From: Planctomycetota bacterium
Lineage (GTDB): Bacteria; Planctomycetota; Phycisphaerae; Phycisphaerales; UBA1924
NCBI GenBank assembly: GCA_020831805.1
Contig: JAFIFX010000003.1
Coordinates: 244,011 to 308,010 of the forward strand
Length of the DNA: 64,000 nt
Direction of reading: 5' to 3'
Position 1 is the stretch's first letter. Each line of letters starts with the position of its first letter. The notes below the pieces were generated by a model that saw only the letters and a list, made by a program, of their open reading frames with translations, made no database searches and had not been told where the DNA came from. Position numbers and translations under genes: made by a program. Positions 25,773 to 34,040 of this stretch are shown piece after piece.

Positions 25773-26410
25773 CGGATCCGGACCCCCATGCGAGAGGCCC
25801 TTTGACTCGAAAAATCTTGCTTATTGCCGGCTTCGGCTTCGGGTTGATCGCGGTGTCGTGCTGCTCGCTTTGGACGCTCGCGATCGGGCCGCCCATCCCG
25901 TGGAGCAAGCGGTACTTTCGGCCGACAGATCCGATCAGCGTCTGGGAAGCCAACCCCGACAGGGAGCGATTGGCGTCCCAAGCCTCAGCTTGTGGACTGG
26001 CGTGGTCTTCAACGATCACTGGCACACAAGAGAGCAGGTACGAGTCCGGGCCCGAGTATCGGTTTCATCTGACCCCGGTGTCACTCGATCACAGGCAAAT
26101 CGAATCGTGGGAAATCAAGCTTGTGAAAGTTGTTGCGTCGAGCCGCGCGAATGAGACCGTCTTCACCGGGACGGGCAGCGGACCGGTGACCGGTGAACCC
26201 ACGGCCCATCCCCTGATGGAATCGGTCGAGATGTATGACGGTGCTTCGGTGCTCTTGGGCGAACTCGATTCGGTCCGACCGGGCGACACTATCGAGCTGA
26301 TTGTGGAGGTCGAAGTTCAGTTCCGCTCCAACGAACCGGCCTGTGTTGCCGAGGTCAGCATCATGTTCGATTGCTTGTTTGAGTCGGGGTGGTTGCGGGT
26401 TTACCGGTAG
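25769..26410 (+). CDS. Hypothetical membrane-anchored protein, low GC
   Basis: This is a 213-residue product with an N-terminal membrane segment (KILLIAGFGFGLIAVSCCSLWTLAI). A predicted beta-rich extracytoplasmic domain follows (EYRFHLTPVSLDHRQIESWEIKLVKV, DTIELIVEVEVQFRS), ending in Cys-containing AEVSIMFDCLF. No family is recognised. It starts inside the hbd stop codon, and composition falls to roughly 54% GC with A/T-ending codons, unlike its neighbours. The hbd-like tail fragment just after it suggests it arrived with a duplication or by recombination in hbd. Confidence 0.65.
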   Translation: MTDPDPHARGPLTRKILLIAGFGFGLIAVSCCSLWTLAIGPPIPWSKRYFRPTDPISVWEANPDRERLASQASACGLAWSSTITGTQESRYESGPEYRFHLTPVSLDHRQIESWEIKLVKVVASSRANETVFTGTGSGPVTGEPTAHPLMESVEMYDGASVLLGELDSVRPGDTIELIVEVEVQFRSNEPACVAEVSIMFDCLFESGWLRVYR

Positions 26411-26722
26411 TTTCCGGCTGTCTTTGGATGATGACTTAGCCGTGCTCTTCGGGGACGAAAAACACGGCACCGGGCTTATAGCAACGACCGGTATCGGCCC
26501 TGCCCGCTGCTCAAGCAGCTCGTGACCGCCGGACAGCTTAGCGACAAGACCGATCACGGGGATTTTACCTACTGATCGAGCCCCGACCGGCCCGCAAAGT
26601 ATGACGACACCACTCTGAAACAGAGGTATATAGGCCATTCTGGGCCTTCAGAGGCCCGAAAGCTGTAGTCCTGGACCGTTCCGCCCGATCCTCCGCGGAC
26701 CCAAATCTCAGGAGTACCACCG
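26411..26722. other. Gap with hbd fragment and short hairpin
   Basis: This gap of about 310 bp holds the hbd tail remnant and otherwise no gene. Between the remnant and the EAL gene, GGGCCT-TCAG-AGGCCC (26642-26657) forms a 6-bp hairpin without a T-tract. The DNA is less GC-rich than the genome average, like the gene before it. Confidence 0.5.
26483..26575 (+). pseudogene. Duplicated 3' end of hbd (remnant)
   Basis: The stretch translates as NDRYRPCPLLKQLVTAGQLSDKTDHGDFTY then stop. The end of hbd reads SDPRYLPCPLLKQLVTAGRLGDKTKHGVFRYE then stop. Over 30 nt are identical in a row in the middle, with scattered substitutions on both sides. It has no start, so it is a non-functional copy of the last roughly 31 codons, lying in direct orientation after the low-GC gene. 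Confidence 0.88.
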
Positions 26723-27793
26723 ATGCGCCTCGATGTCCGCCAGAACAACCATCCCTGCTCCTGCCAGCAGCATGTCCCCGAGCTCAACGCCCGCGGCGTC
26801 GCCCTGCAGTCGGAGGCGCCCCCGGTGGTCAGCGCGCTCCGCCAAAGCTTCCCGGAATCACGCGAGCGGCCCGGCGTCTTTATCGCCGAGGGACCGGGCT
26901 TCTCCACGCGGGTGCGCGAGGTCATCGCCGGGTTCTCGGCCATGGAGCGGGCCAACACCCGCGCCGTCGTGATCGGCGAGGACGGCCGGTTTGATGCGTG
27001 GGCCTCCGCGCCGATCGAACGGATCCTCGACCGGATCAACACCGCGTGGCTCCCCGGGCTGCTCAACAACGAACAGCTCACCTTCCACCTCCAGCCCATC
27101 GTGGGCTCGCTTGGGATGGAGATCCACGGGTTCGAGGCCCTGGTCCGCGGTGCGGGGGAGCACAAGAACAAGTCGCCCGGAGACATCATCCACGCGGCCA
27201 AGTCCCATGAAGCCCTGCTCAAGTTCGACCAGATCGCCCGGCGTCGCGCCATCGAGATCGGCGCGCCCAAGCTCCTCGCCGGCGAGCGCCTGTTCATCAA
27301 CTTCCTCCCGATGACCGTCTACGATCCAAGCGTCTGCCTTCGGACTACCATCAAGGCGGCCCAGGACGCGGGCGTCGATTTCTCACGCCTCGTCTTCGAG
27401 GTTGTCGAGAGCGAGGAATACCCCGACATCGACCACCTGCGCCGGATCCTGGATGTCTATCGCGAGGCCGGTTGCGGCGTCGCCCTCGACGATCTCGGCA
27501 GCGGGAACACCGCCATCAACTACATCGACCTGCTCCAGCCCGACTACATCAAGCTCGACAAGCACATCGTCGTCTCGGCCGTGGAGAACGAGCAGTACGG
27601 CCTATTGCTCGGGCTTGTCTCGTACGCCAAGCAGCGCAATATCACCGTCATCGCCGAGGGCGTGGAGACCGAGCAACAGCTCGCCGTCATGCAGGAGTTC
27701 GGCGTCGACCTGATCCAGGGCTGGCTGATCGCCAAGCCCGCGGCCGAGCCGGTCCGGGAGTTCGCGGTCAAGGGACGCCTCCGGGCGGCCTGA
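26723..27793 (+). CDS. EAL-domain cyclic-di-GMP phosphodiesterase
   Basis: This protein is expected to hydrolyse c-di-GMP to pGpG and so to oppose surface-attached growth. All catalytic positions of the EAL domain are present: Glu138 in FEAL, Asn193, Glu229, Asp256-Asp257 (ALDDLGSG), Lys277, Glu312 in AEGVET and Gln332-Gly333. The N-terminal 110 residues are not GGDEF, PAS or membrane. They start with a Cys-rich NNHPCSCQQH and contain RAVVIGEDGRFDAWAS, which could be a small sensory module. AGGAG lies 8 nt before the ATG. No partner cyclase is nearby. Confidence 0.93.
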   Translation: MRLDVRQNNHPCSCQQHVPELNARGVALQSEAPPVVSALRQSFPESRERPGVFIAEGPGFSTRVREVIAGFSAMERANTRAVVIGEDGRFDAWASAPIERILDRINTAWLPGLLNNEQLTFHLQPIVGSLGMEIHGFEALVRGAGEHKNKSPGDIIHAAKSHEALLKFDQIARRRAIEIGAPKLLAGERLFINFLPMTVYDPSVCLRTTIKAAQDAGVDFSRLVFEVVESEEYPDIDHLRRILDVYREAGCGVALDDLGSGNTAINYIDLLQPDYIKLDKHIVVSAVENEQYGLLLGLVSYAKQRNITVIAEGVETEQQLAVMQEFGVDLIQGWLIAKPAAEPVREFAVKGRLRAA

Positions 27794-27796
27794 AAC

Positions 27797-28402
27797 TCAG
27801 CCGCCCGCTGACGGCCGCTCGCATGCCGACCCACGACGAGCCGCGTCGATCGTCCGCGCCACCGGCAGCCCCATGATCGAGTCCATCGAACCCTCGAACC
27901 GGATCGGCCAGCCCGCGTCCAGACGCTCGGCGATGTTGTACGCGCCCGCCTTGCCCCGCCACAGGCCGGTCTCGAGGTACCCGGCGACCTGATCGTCGGA
28001 CAGTTCCCCCACCGTCACCACCGACCGATCCACGAAGATGGAACGCCGCCCGACGGCCGGGTCGATCAGAGCGACCCCGGTCAGCACCTCGTGCGTCGTG
28101 CCCGCCATCGCCCGGACCATGCGCCCCGCGTCGGTGATGTCCCGCGGCTGTCCCAGGATCTCACCCGCGTTGACGCAGACCGTGTCGGCCCCGACCACCA
28201 GGGTGCCATCCCCGAGCCCGGGCTGGCATGCCGTCGCGGCCGCCTTCAGGTAGGCCAGCGCCATGACCCATTCCGCCGGCGTGCAGCGGCCCATCGACAA
28301 GCGCCCATCGTCGATGCCGCTCGGACGCACATCCAACGCCACGCCCGCGGCCTCGAGCAACTGGCGGCGGCGGGGCGATACGCTGGCGAGGGTCAGGTGC
28401 AT
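27797..28402 (-). CDS. maf: Maf-like nucleotide pyrophosphatase
   Basis: This is a house-cleaning enzyme that hydrolyses dTTP, UTP or modified nucleotides to monophosphates. Seen in 201 residues are SVSPRRRQLLEAAG at the start, GADTVCVNAGEILGQPRD around the catalytic Asp, GTTHEVLTGVALI and the C-terminal GKAGAYNIAERLD and GSMDSIMGLPV. The start ATG at 28402 begins family similarity directly; no ribosome site or -10 is obvious. The hairpin repeats described separately lie just upstream. It is convergent with the EAL gene, with a 3-bp gap. Confidence 0.92.
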   Translation of the reverse strand: MHLTLASVSPRRRQLLEAAGVALDVRPSGIDDGRLSMGRCTPAEWVMALAYLKAAATACQPGLGDGTLVVGADTVCVNAGEILGQPRDITDAGRMVRAMAGTTHEVLTGVALIDPAVGRRSIFVDRSVVTVGELSDDQVAGYLETGLWRGKAGAYNIAERLDAGWPIRFEGSMDSIMGLPVARTIDAARRGSACERPSAGG

Positions 28403-28409
28403 GAAGTTC

Positions 28410-28436
28410 TTGGAGCGGTGGGCTTCCAACCCACCG
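28410..28436 (-). repeat. Hairpin repeat copy 1 (inverted)
   Basis: Read on the minus strand this is CGGTGGG-TTGGAAG-CCCACCG followed by CTCCA, an imperfect 6-7 bp stem with a TGGAA-containing loop and a GCTCCA tail. It lies between the maf start and copy 2 and points toward it. Confidence 0.7.
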
Positions 28437-28483
28437 TTCGGGCCGAGCCCGGAGTTGCGAGTTGGTTGGGCCCTGCGGGCCGA

Positions 28484-28511
28484 CGGGGGGCTGGAAACCC
28501 CCCGCTCCAAG
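28484..28511 (+). repeat. Hairpin repeat copy 2
   Basis: CGGGGGG-CTGGAAA-CCCCCCG-CTCCAAG has a GGGGGG/CCCCCC stem, the loop CTGGAAA and the GCTCCAAG tail. It ends just before the stop of the OB/HD gene and is inverted relative to copy 1, 47 bp away. Confidence 0.7.
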
Positions 28512-28516
28512 ATTCG

Positions 28517-29512
28517 TTAATCGGCGAGGGGATCCGGCTTGTAGATCTTCGTCCCGATCGCCCAGTTCCGCTCGGTGAAGTTCCCGCCCAGGTCCGCCGC
28601 GGCCTGATCCGGCCGCGCCGCATCCAGCGTCAGCACGGTCTTGGCGTCGAGGTTGTCGATCAGCGAGACCATGACCGCCTCGGGCGAGGAGGGGATTTTG
28701 CACGCGCCGAACTCGGGCTTCTCGTGGTGCGAGATGATGATGTGCTGGAGCACCGTGAGGGCGCCGGCGGGCAGGCGCTGGCCGGTTTCGCGCATCATCT
28801 GCTGGGCCTTGTCGTGGAGCATGATCGCCCCCTCGACCAGATGGCCGATCAGTTCACCCCGGTCGGAATAGCCGAAGGTCCGGTCGAAGACCAGCTCCCG
28901 CGTCTTGCCCAGGTCGTGCAGGAACAGGCCCATCATGACGATGTCCCGGTTGATCCGCGGGTACAGCGGGCAGACCCGGTCGGCGATCTGCATCAGGGTC
29001 AGGGTGTGCTCGAGCAATCCGCCGAGGTACGCGTGGTGCAGCTTGGACGCGGCCGGGCAGGTGCGGAATGCGTCCATGAGATGCTCGTCGGCCAGATAGG
29101 TCTGGGCCAGCGCCTTCATGCTCGGGTGCTCGAGCGTTCCGAGCAGGGCAACGACCTCGGCGAACATCTCGCCGGGGTCCCGGGCCGAGGCGGGGATCAG
29201 CTCACGGAGCTGCTCGGGGGAGGGCTCGATCGGGTCGATCTGGTGGATGATGATCTGCAGTTCGCCCTGGTACGCCTGGGTTTCGCCCTCGATATGGACA
29301 AACCCGTCGGTGGAGAGCCGGGCGAAGGTGGACTCCTCGATCGACCACATCCGCGCCGGGGCCGAGCCGGTCTTGTCGCCGAGCAGGCAACGCAGATAGG
29401 GCTTTCCCTTCACGGTCATGCCCATCTGGGCGTTGGTGATCGAGAACGGACCCCCGATCCGCTCGGAGGGCACCATCTGGGCGATCGGCTTGCGTGTGGT
29501 CGTCATGGTCAT
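28517..29512 (-). CDS. OB-fold/HD-domain exoribonuclease-like protein (YhaM family)
   Basis: The 331 residues combine an N-terminal nucleic-acid-binding OB fold (GKPYLRCLLGDKTGSAPARMW...GFVHIEGETQAYQGELQIII) with a metal-dependent HD phosphohydrolase. In the HD domain, KLHHAYLGGLLEHTLTLM and LFLHDLGKT give the histidines and Asp, followed by IISHHEKPEFG. This architecture is that of YhaM/CBF1, 3'-5' exoribonucleases that trim mRNA and DNA in Firmicutes. Function here is inferred from architecture. The ATG at 29512 lacks a ribosome site but has a -10 hexamer 5 nt before it, divergent from lptD. Confidence 0.87.
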   Translation of the reverse strand: MTMTTTRKPIAQMVPSERIGGPFSITNAQMGMTVKGKPYLRCLLGDKTGSAPARMWSIEESTFARLSTDGFVHIEGETQAYQGELQIIIHQIDPIEPSPEQLRELIPASARDPGEMFAEVVALLGTLEHPSMKALAQTYLADEHLMDAFRTCPAASKLHHAYLGGLLEHTLTLMQIADRVCPLYPRINRDIVMMGLFLHDLGKTRELVFDRTFGYSDRGELIGHLVEGAIMLHDKAQQMMRETGQRLPAGALTVLQHIIISHHEKPEFGACKIPSSPEAVMVSLIDNLDAKTVLTLDAARPDQAAADLGGNFTERNWAIGTKIYKPDPLAD

Positions 29513-29517
29513 CGCGG

Positions 29518-29523
29518 AGGATA
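29518..29523 (-). promoter_or_regulatory. -10 hexamer before the OB/HD gene
   Basis: On the minus strand TATCCT ends 5 nt before the ATG; no ribosome site lies between. Confidence 0.5.
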
Positions 29524-29685
29524 GGGGGTCAGGCCCGCCCGAAAGGGCTTCCGGCGCATGGGAAACACACGATCGTGGGGAAGGTTGTGCGGCGGGCTCG
29601 GGACGCGTACCTTGTAGGGCCCAGCCGAACCCCCGGCGGGCGATCGCACCGGCCCACCCCACCGGCCACGCCGCAGGACGCGACC

Positions 29686-32661
29686 TTGACCCGACCCGCC
29701 CCGCGCATCCGGAACCTGCTCGCCGCGACGCTGATCGCGGCCGCCGGCCTGAACACCCCGGCCATCGCGCAGGACGCCCAGGACGCCTTCGGCGGGGTCC
29801 GCTTCCCCATCCAGGCGGCCGACGGGATCATCGACCTGGCCGGCCGCTCCGGCTGGTTCTGGCGCGAGGGGTCGACCCACCGGATCGTGCTGGACACCGA
29901 TGTCCGCGTGGTGCTCGGGGGCGATCTCTTCCACGCCAACGCCGCCTCGCTCTGGCTCCAGCCGCTCGGCGACGGCGAGTACCAGGTCTTCGGCGTCTTC
30001 CGGGGCGTCCGGGCCGACGCGGGGGCCATCGATATCCGGGCCGAGACCCTGCCCGTCCGCGGCGTGGTCCGGGCGAGCGAGCCGGTCCGGGTTCGGATCG
30101 ACGCCCGTTTCGACGGCCCGCCGGCCGGCCGGGACGCGGCCGCGGGGTTCCACGCCCAGGCAAACCGCGTGTTCGCGGCTCGCGTGCTGGGCGAGACCCC
30201 GCCGGACACCCCCGCCGTGGTCCGCGACGCGGTCGCTCCGAGGCCGGGGGAGGTCTTCCGACCCGGCGAGACCCCCGCGGTCGTCCGTGAAGCGGAAGCA
30301 CCCGCGCCCGAGCCGGTTTTCCGGCCCACCGGCATCTTCTCGCTCTCCGTCGGCGACCGCATCGTCATCGAGGGAGGAGAGGGCCAGCCCTCCACGATCA
30401 CCGCGACCGGGGGCGTGGTCCTGCAGTACCACGAACCCGCCACGGGGCGGGCGTTGGAGATGAAAGCCGAGCGGGCGGTCCTGTTCCTCAAGGAAGGCCC
30501 CCTGGACCGCACCCTGACCCGGCTCGACGCCGGCCAGGTCGAGGGCATCTACCTCGAGGGCGGGGTCATGGGCGGCGACGAGCGATGGGCCGTCCGGGCC
30601 CCCCGGGCTTACCTCGATGTCGAACGCGGCCGCGCGCTCATGCTCGACGCGGTCTTCTGGACCACCGACGCACGCACCGGCATGCCGGTCTATGTCCGGG
30701 CCCGGGCCGTGCGGCAGGAATCCGACCGCGTGTTCAGCGCCGAACGAGCCCGCCTGGCCAACAGCCCGTTCTTCGAGCCGGACTTCTTCATCGGGATCCG
30801 CGACCTGGAGGTCCGGCTCGAGGGCGACGATCGGGCGGAGGTCCCGGCGGAGGACCAGAGGGTCCGGGTCCGTGCTCGCAATGTCACCCTCAACGCGCTG
30901 GGCGTGCCCGTGTTCTGGCTGCCAGGTTTCTCCGGCGATCCGGAGGACTTCCCGCTGCGTCAGGTCCGGATCGAGGATTCCAACCGCAGCGGCCTGGCCG
31001 TCCGGACGACCTGGAACCTCGCTTCCCTGCTCAACCGCGACTGGCCGGGCGCGGATGTCAGCCTGCTGCTCGATTACTACTCCGACCGCGGCGTCGCCCT
31101 CGGCCTCGATGCGGACTGGAATGTTAACAACCATCGCGGCTCCCTGTTCGCCTACCTGCTGCCCGATGACACCGGGCGTGACCTGCTGCCCCGCGGCACG
31201 CGCATCGATCGCGACGGCGAGACGCGCGGCATGGCGAAGCTCCAGGACCTCTGGGCTTTCCGCGAGAACTGGAACCTCGTCACCGAGTTGAGCTACATCT
31301 CTGACGAAGCGTTCGTCCCAGCCTTCTTCCCCGACATGGCCAAGGAGACCGAGGACTTCCGCAACCGCCTGATCCTCGAACGAGCCGGCGAGCAGACGCA
31401 CTTCGCGCTCGAAACATCGCTGGCCCAGGGCGACTTCATCGCGGCCGAGCACATCATCCAGTCGCAGGGGTATCGCGTCGAGCGCCTGCCCGAGGCACGC
31501 TTCGCCTGGGGCATGCGCGATGTGTTCGAGGAGACCATGCCCGGCGTGCTGGCCTACGGCTGGGAAGCAAGGGCCGGATCGCTGCGGATGAAGTTCAGCG
31601 ACGCCACCGCCGCCTCGTACGGATTCAACACCCCCGGCCTGGCCGACACCGCGTTTGGAACACTCCCCGACGAGTCGCTCGGCGACGTCCTGCGGGCCGC
31701 GGGGCTGGACGAGGATTCGGTCACCCGGCTCGACACCCGGCACGAGCTTGTCGGCACGCTGTCCCTCGGCCCGCTGCGCGTCACCCCGTTCATGGTCGGC
31801 CGGCTGACCGCCTACGACACCAACTTCTCCGATTTCAGCCCGCAGGAAGAGGACCGCACGCGACTCTGGGGCGCCGCCGGCGTCACGCTCTCCACCGTGC
31901 TCCAGAAGGTCGACAACAATGCGGAGTCACGCCTGCTGGACATCCACCGCCTCCGCCACATCGTCGAGCCCTCGGTGACGCTCTGGACCGCCGACACGAA
32001 CATCACCCGCGACGAACTGCCCGTCTTTGACGACGATGTGGAGAATCTGCTGGCGGGCACCACGGTCCGCGCCGCCGTCGATCAGACCTGGCAAACCAAG
32101 CGGGGCGGGATCGGGCGTTGGCGGGATGTCGATGTGCTGAAGATCCGCACCGAGTATGTCTGGTCCTCCGACCGGGCCGGCACATCGCCCATCCCCCGCT
32201 ACTTCTCGTCACGGCCCGAACTGAGCAACCCAGGCGAGTACATCGGGCTCAGCGGCGTGTGGAAACCGACCGAGGTACTGGCCATCGCCGGCGAGACGAT
32301 CTACGACCTGGAGGAGGACGACTTCGCCCGAAGCTCCGGCGGCTTCATCATCCAGCACCGCCCCGGATTCCAGACCTGGTTCGAGCTGCGGCGGATCAAC
32401 CCGCTCGACGCGACCTACGGGTCAATTGCCGCCAACTACCGCATGACCGAGAAGTACGCCGTCAACTCCCGGGTCACCTACAACTTCGATCTAGACGACT
32501 TCCAGCTCTTCAGCGCCCTGATCCAGCGCCGATTCCAGGTCGGGACGCTCGGCGTGAGCATCAACTACGACAACATCCGCGGCGAGACCAGCTTCGGCAT
32601 CGTCTTCCGGCCCGGCACCACCGGCGGCGGGCTGACCATCGACCCGACCTTCGGCGGCTGA
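29686..32661 (+). CDS. lptD: LPS-assembly outer-membrane protein LptD-like
   Basis: This is the outer-membrane beta-barrel that inserts lipopolysaccharide in the outer leaflet. After a signal peptide (ATLIAAAGLNTPAIAQ) comes a roughly 250-residue extension. An LptA/OstA-like beta-jellyroll follows (GGVVLQYHEPATGRALEMKAERAVLF ... VYVRARAVRQES). The C-terminal LptD barrel spans NVTLNALGVPVFWLPGF to NYRMTEKYAVNSRVTYNFDLDDFQLF. The TTG at 29686 is chosen because CAGGA lies 7 nt upstream and a signal peptide follows directly; no ATG fits. At 991 residues it is larger than E. coli LptD (784). The conserved Cys pairs of E. coli LptD are not evident. Confidence 0.87.
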   Translation: MTRPAPRIRNLLAATLIAAAGLNTPAIAQDAQDAFGGVRFPIQAADGIIDLAGRSGWFWREGSTHRIVLDTDVRVVLGGDLFHANAASLWLQPLGDGEYQVFGVFRGVRADAGAIDIRAETLPVRGVVRASEPVRVRIDARFDGPPAGRDAAAGFHAQANRVFAARVLGETPPDTPAVVRDAVAPRPGEVFRPGETPAVVREAEAPAPEPVFRPTGIFSLSVGDRIVIEGGEGQPSTITATGGVVLQYHEPATGRALEMKAERAVLFLKEGPLDRTLTRLDAGQVEGIYLEGGVMGGDERWAVRAPRAYLDVERGRALMLDAVFWTTDARTGMPVYVRARAVRQESDRVFSAERARLANSPFFEPDFFIGIRDLEVRLEGDDRAEVPAEDQRVRVRARNVTLNALGVPVFWLPGFSGDPEDFPLRQVRIEDSNRSGLAVRTTWNLASLLNRDWPGADVSLLLDYYSDRGVALGLDADWNVNNHRGSLFAYLLPDDTGRDLLPRGTRIDRDGETRGMAKLQDLWAFRENWNLVTELSYISDEAFVPAFFPDMAKETEDFRNRLILERAGEQTHFALETSLAQGDFIAAEHIIQSQGYRVERLPEARFAWGMRDVFEETMPGVLAYGWEARAGSLRMKFSDATAASYGFNTPGLADTAFGTLPDESLGDVLRAAGLDEDSVTRLDTRHELVGTLSLGPLRVTPFMVGRLTAYDTNFSDFSPQEEDRTRLWGAAGVTLSTVLQKVDNNAESRLLDIHRLRHIVEPSVTLWTADTNITRDELPVFDDDVENLLAGTTVRAAVDQTWQTKRGGIGRWRDVDVLKIRTEYVWSSDRAGTSPIPRYFSSRPELSNPGEYIGLSGVWKPTEVLAIAGETIYDLEEDDFARSSGGFIIQHRPGFQTWFELRRINPLDATYGSIAANYRMTEKYAVNSRVTYNFDLDDFQLFSALIQRRFQVGTLGVSINYDNIRGETSFGIVFRPGTTGGGLTIDPTFGG

Positions 32662-32676
32662 ACCCGCACCAGGGGT

Positions 32677-33954
32677 TCAGAGCGACCGGCGGGGCGCCGC
32701 GGCGACATTCGCCAGCAGCAGCCCGGCCACCAACGCCAACGCCGTGATCAGAACCCGGAACGCGGTCTGCATCCCCGTCACCGTGTCCTCGATCAGGAAG
32801 AACTCGAAGCTGCGGTACCCGAGCACCCCCGGCACCAGCATCAGCAGGCCCGGGAAGATGATCGTGGACGCCGGCCGGTTGCGGCTCCGCTGGTAGAGAT
32901 TCCCGAGCACCCCCACCGTTGCGGAGGTCGCGCACACGCCCAGATCCGTCCCGATCTCCGCCGTGAGCACGCGGGACAGGTTGAACGAGCCCGCGCCGGC
33001 CAGGACCATCACCCACGCGTCCTTCGCCCGCGCGTTGAGCAGGACGACGAACCCGAGCGGCGCGATGAACGCCGCGACGACCTCGGTCCAGCCCGGCAGC
33101 GGCGTCGGGGGCGCGTCGTACCCCCCGGGCAGATGCCCGGCGATCCGCTTGCCCACCGCCACGCCGAACCCGATCGAGAGCAGCACCGTGATCGCCCCGG
33201 TGATCCGGGCCGTGCCCGACACCAGGTTGCGTGTGGCCAGCTCGGCCATCGCGGTCGTGATGGTCATGCCCGGCATCAGCACGATCAGTCCCGCGACGGT
33301 GATCAGCGGGATCGAGGCCGGCCCCAGCACGACCGTCGCCAGCGAAGCGAGCACCGCGGCGGCCAAACCGGCCGCGAACTCGAGCAGGCGTGCGGCGTGA
33401 CGCTGGCGTGCCGCCGCGTGGGCCAGCGATCCCACGCCCAGCCCGGTGACCCCCGCCCCGAGAATCTCGACCCCGCCCCCGCCGAAGAAACGCGCCACAC
33501 CGGCCGCCGCGACCGCGAACCCGATGATGTGCAGCCACGCGGGATACCGCTGGCGGCGGGCCACGATCCGCTTGACAATCCGCGTGGCCTTGGCGGGGCG
33601 GATACGGCCCTCGACGACGCGACGCAACAACTCATCGAACGCGACGATCTTCGACAGGTCCGTTCCCCGCGGGTCCACGCGCGAGAGATAGGTGTCCCGT
33701 TTCTCGCCGATCTCGATCGAAACCAGCACCGAGGTCGGCGTGGACGAGCACTGGGTCTTGACACCGAGCGCATTACCGGCCAGGTCGATCGCTTCCTCCA
33801 GCCGGTGCGCGGCCATCCCATGGGTCCCGAGCGCCCGCGCCATCTCGATCAGGAATCGCGCGCGCGGGTCATCCCGTCTCGGCTCGGCCCGCTGGATGAT
33901 CCTTGGTCTCGGTCTGGGCAACCCAACGCTCCCGGGCGGCTCCGAACGCCGCAT
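32677..33954 (-). CDS. ThrE-family threonine/serine exporter-like protein
   Basis: This 425-residue inner-membrane protein has the two ThrE halves. The first is an N-terminal cytoplasmic part (LIEMARALGTHGMAAHRLEEAIDLAGNALG; QCSSTPTSVLVSIEIG) plus five helices with GLIVLMPGMTITTAMAELATRNLVSGTARI. The second has five helices ending FPGLLMLVPGVLGYRSFEFFL. The duplicated L-x-P-G-x motif is diagnostic. Known members export threonine and serine; substrate here is inferred. It is convergent with lptD (15 bp) and starts from an ATG preceded by a -10 hexamer. Confidence 0.88.
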   Translation of the reverse strand: MRRSEPPGSVGLPRPRPRIIQRAEPRRDDPRARFLIEMARALGTHGMAAHRLEEAIDLAGNALGVKTQCSSTPTSVLVSIEIGEKRDTYLSRVDPRGTDLSKIVAFDELLRRVVEGRIRPAKATRIVKRIVARRQRYPAWLHIIGFAVAAAGVARFFGGGGVEILGAGVTGLGVGSLAHAAARQRHAARLLEFAAGLAAAVLASLATVVLGPASIPLITVAGLIVLMPGMTITTAMAELATRNLVSGTARITGAITVLLSIGFGVAVGKRIAGHLPGGYDAPPTPLPGWTEVVAAFIAPLGFVVLLNARAKDAWVMVLAGAGSFNLSRVLTAEIGTDLGVCATSATVGVLGNLYQRSRNRPASTIIFPGLLMLVPGVLGYRSFEFFLIEDTVTGMQTAFRVLITALALVAGLLLANVAAAPRRSL

Positions 33955-33959
33955 GCCCG

Positions 33960-33965
33960 ACAGTA
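33960..33965 (-). promoter_or_regulatory. -10 hexamer before the ThrE-like gene
   Basis: On the minus strand TACTGT ends 5 nt before the ATG with only CGGGC between. Confidence 0.5.
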
Positions 33966-34040
33966 GCCCGCACGCCGCGTTCGGCGGCCGGACCCTATGA
34001 TTCGGGCCCGGGGACGGTCCCGGACGAGGGAGAGACCACC

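Noticed and set aside
26483..26575. A target-site duplication of an insertion sequence
   Set aside because: The repeat is about 90 bp with many substitutions, far longer than an IS target duplication, and no transposase or terminal inverted repeats flank the low-GC gene.
29509..31743. 744-residue minus-strand frame opposite lptD
   Set aside because: It is rich in Gly/Arg/His/Asp repeats typical of reversed coding sequence and matches no domain, whereas the plus strand gives clear LptD features.
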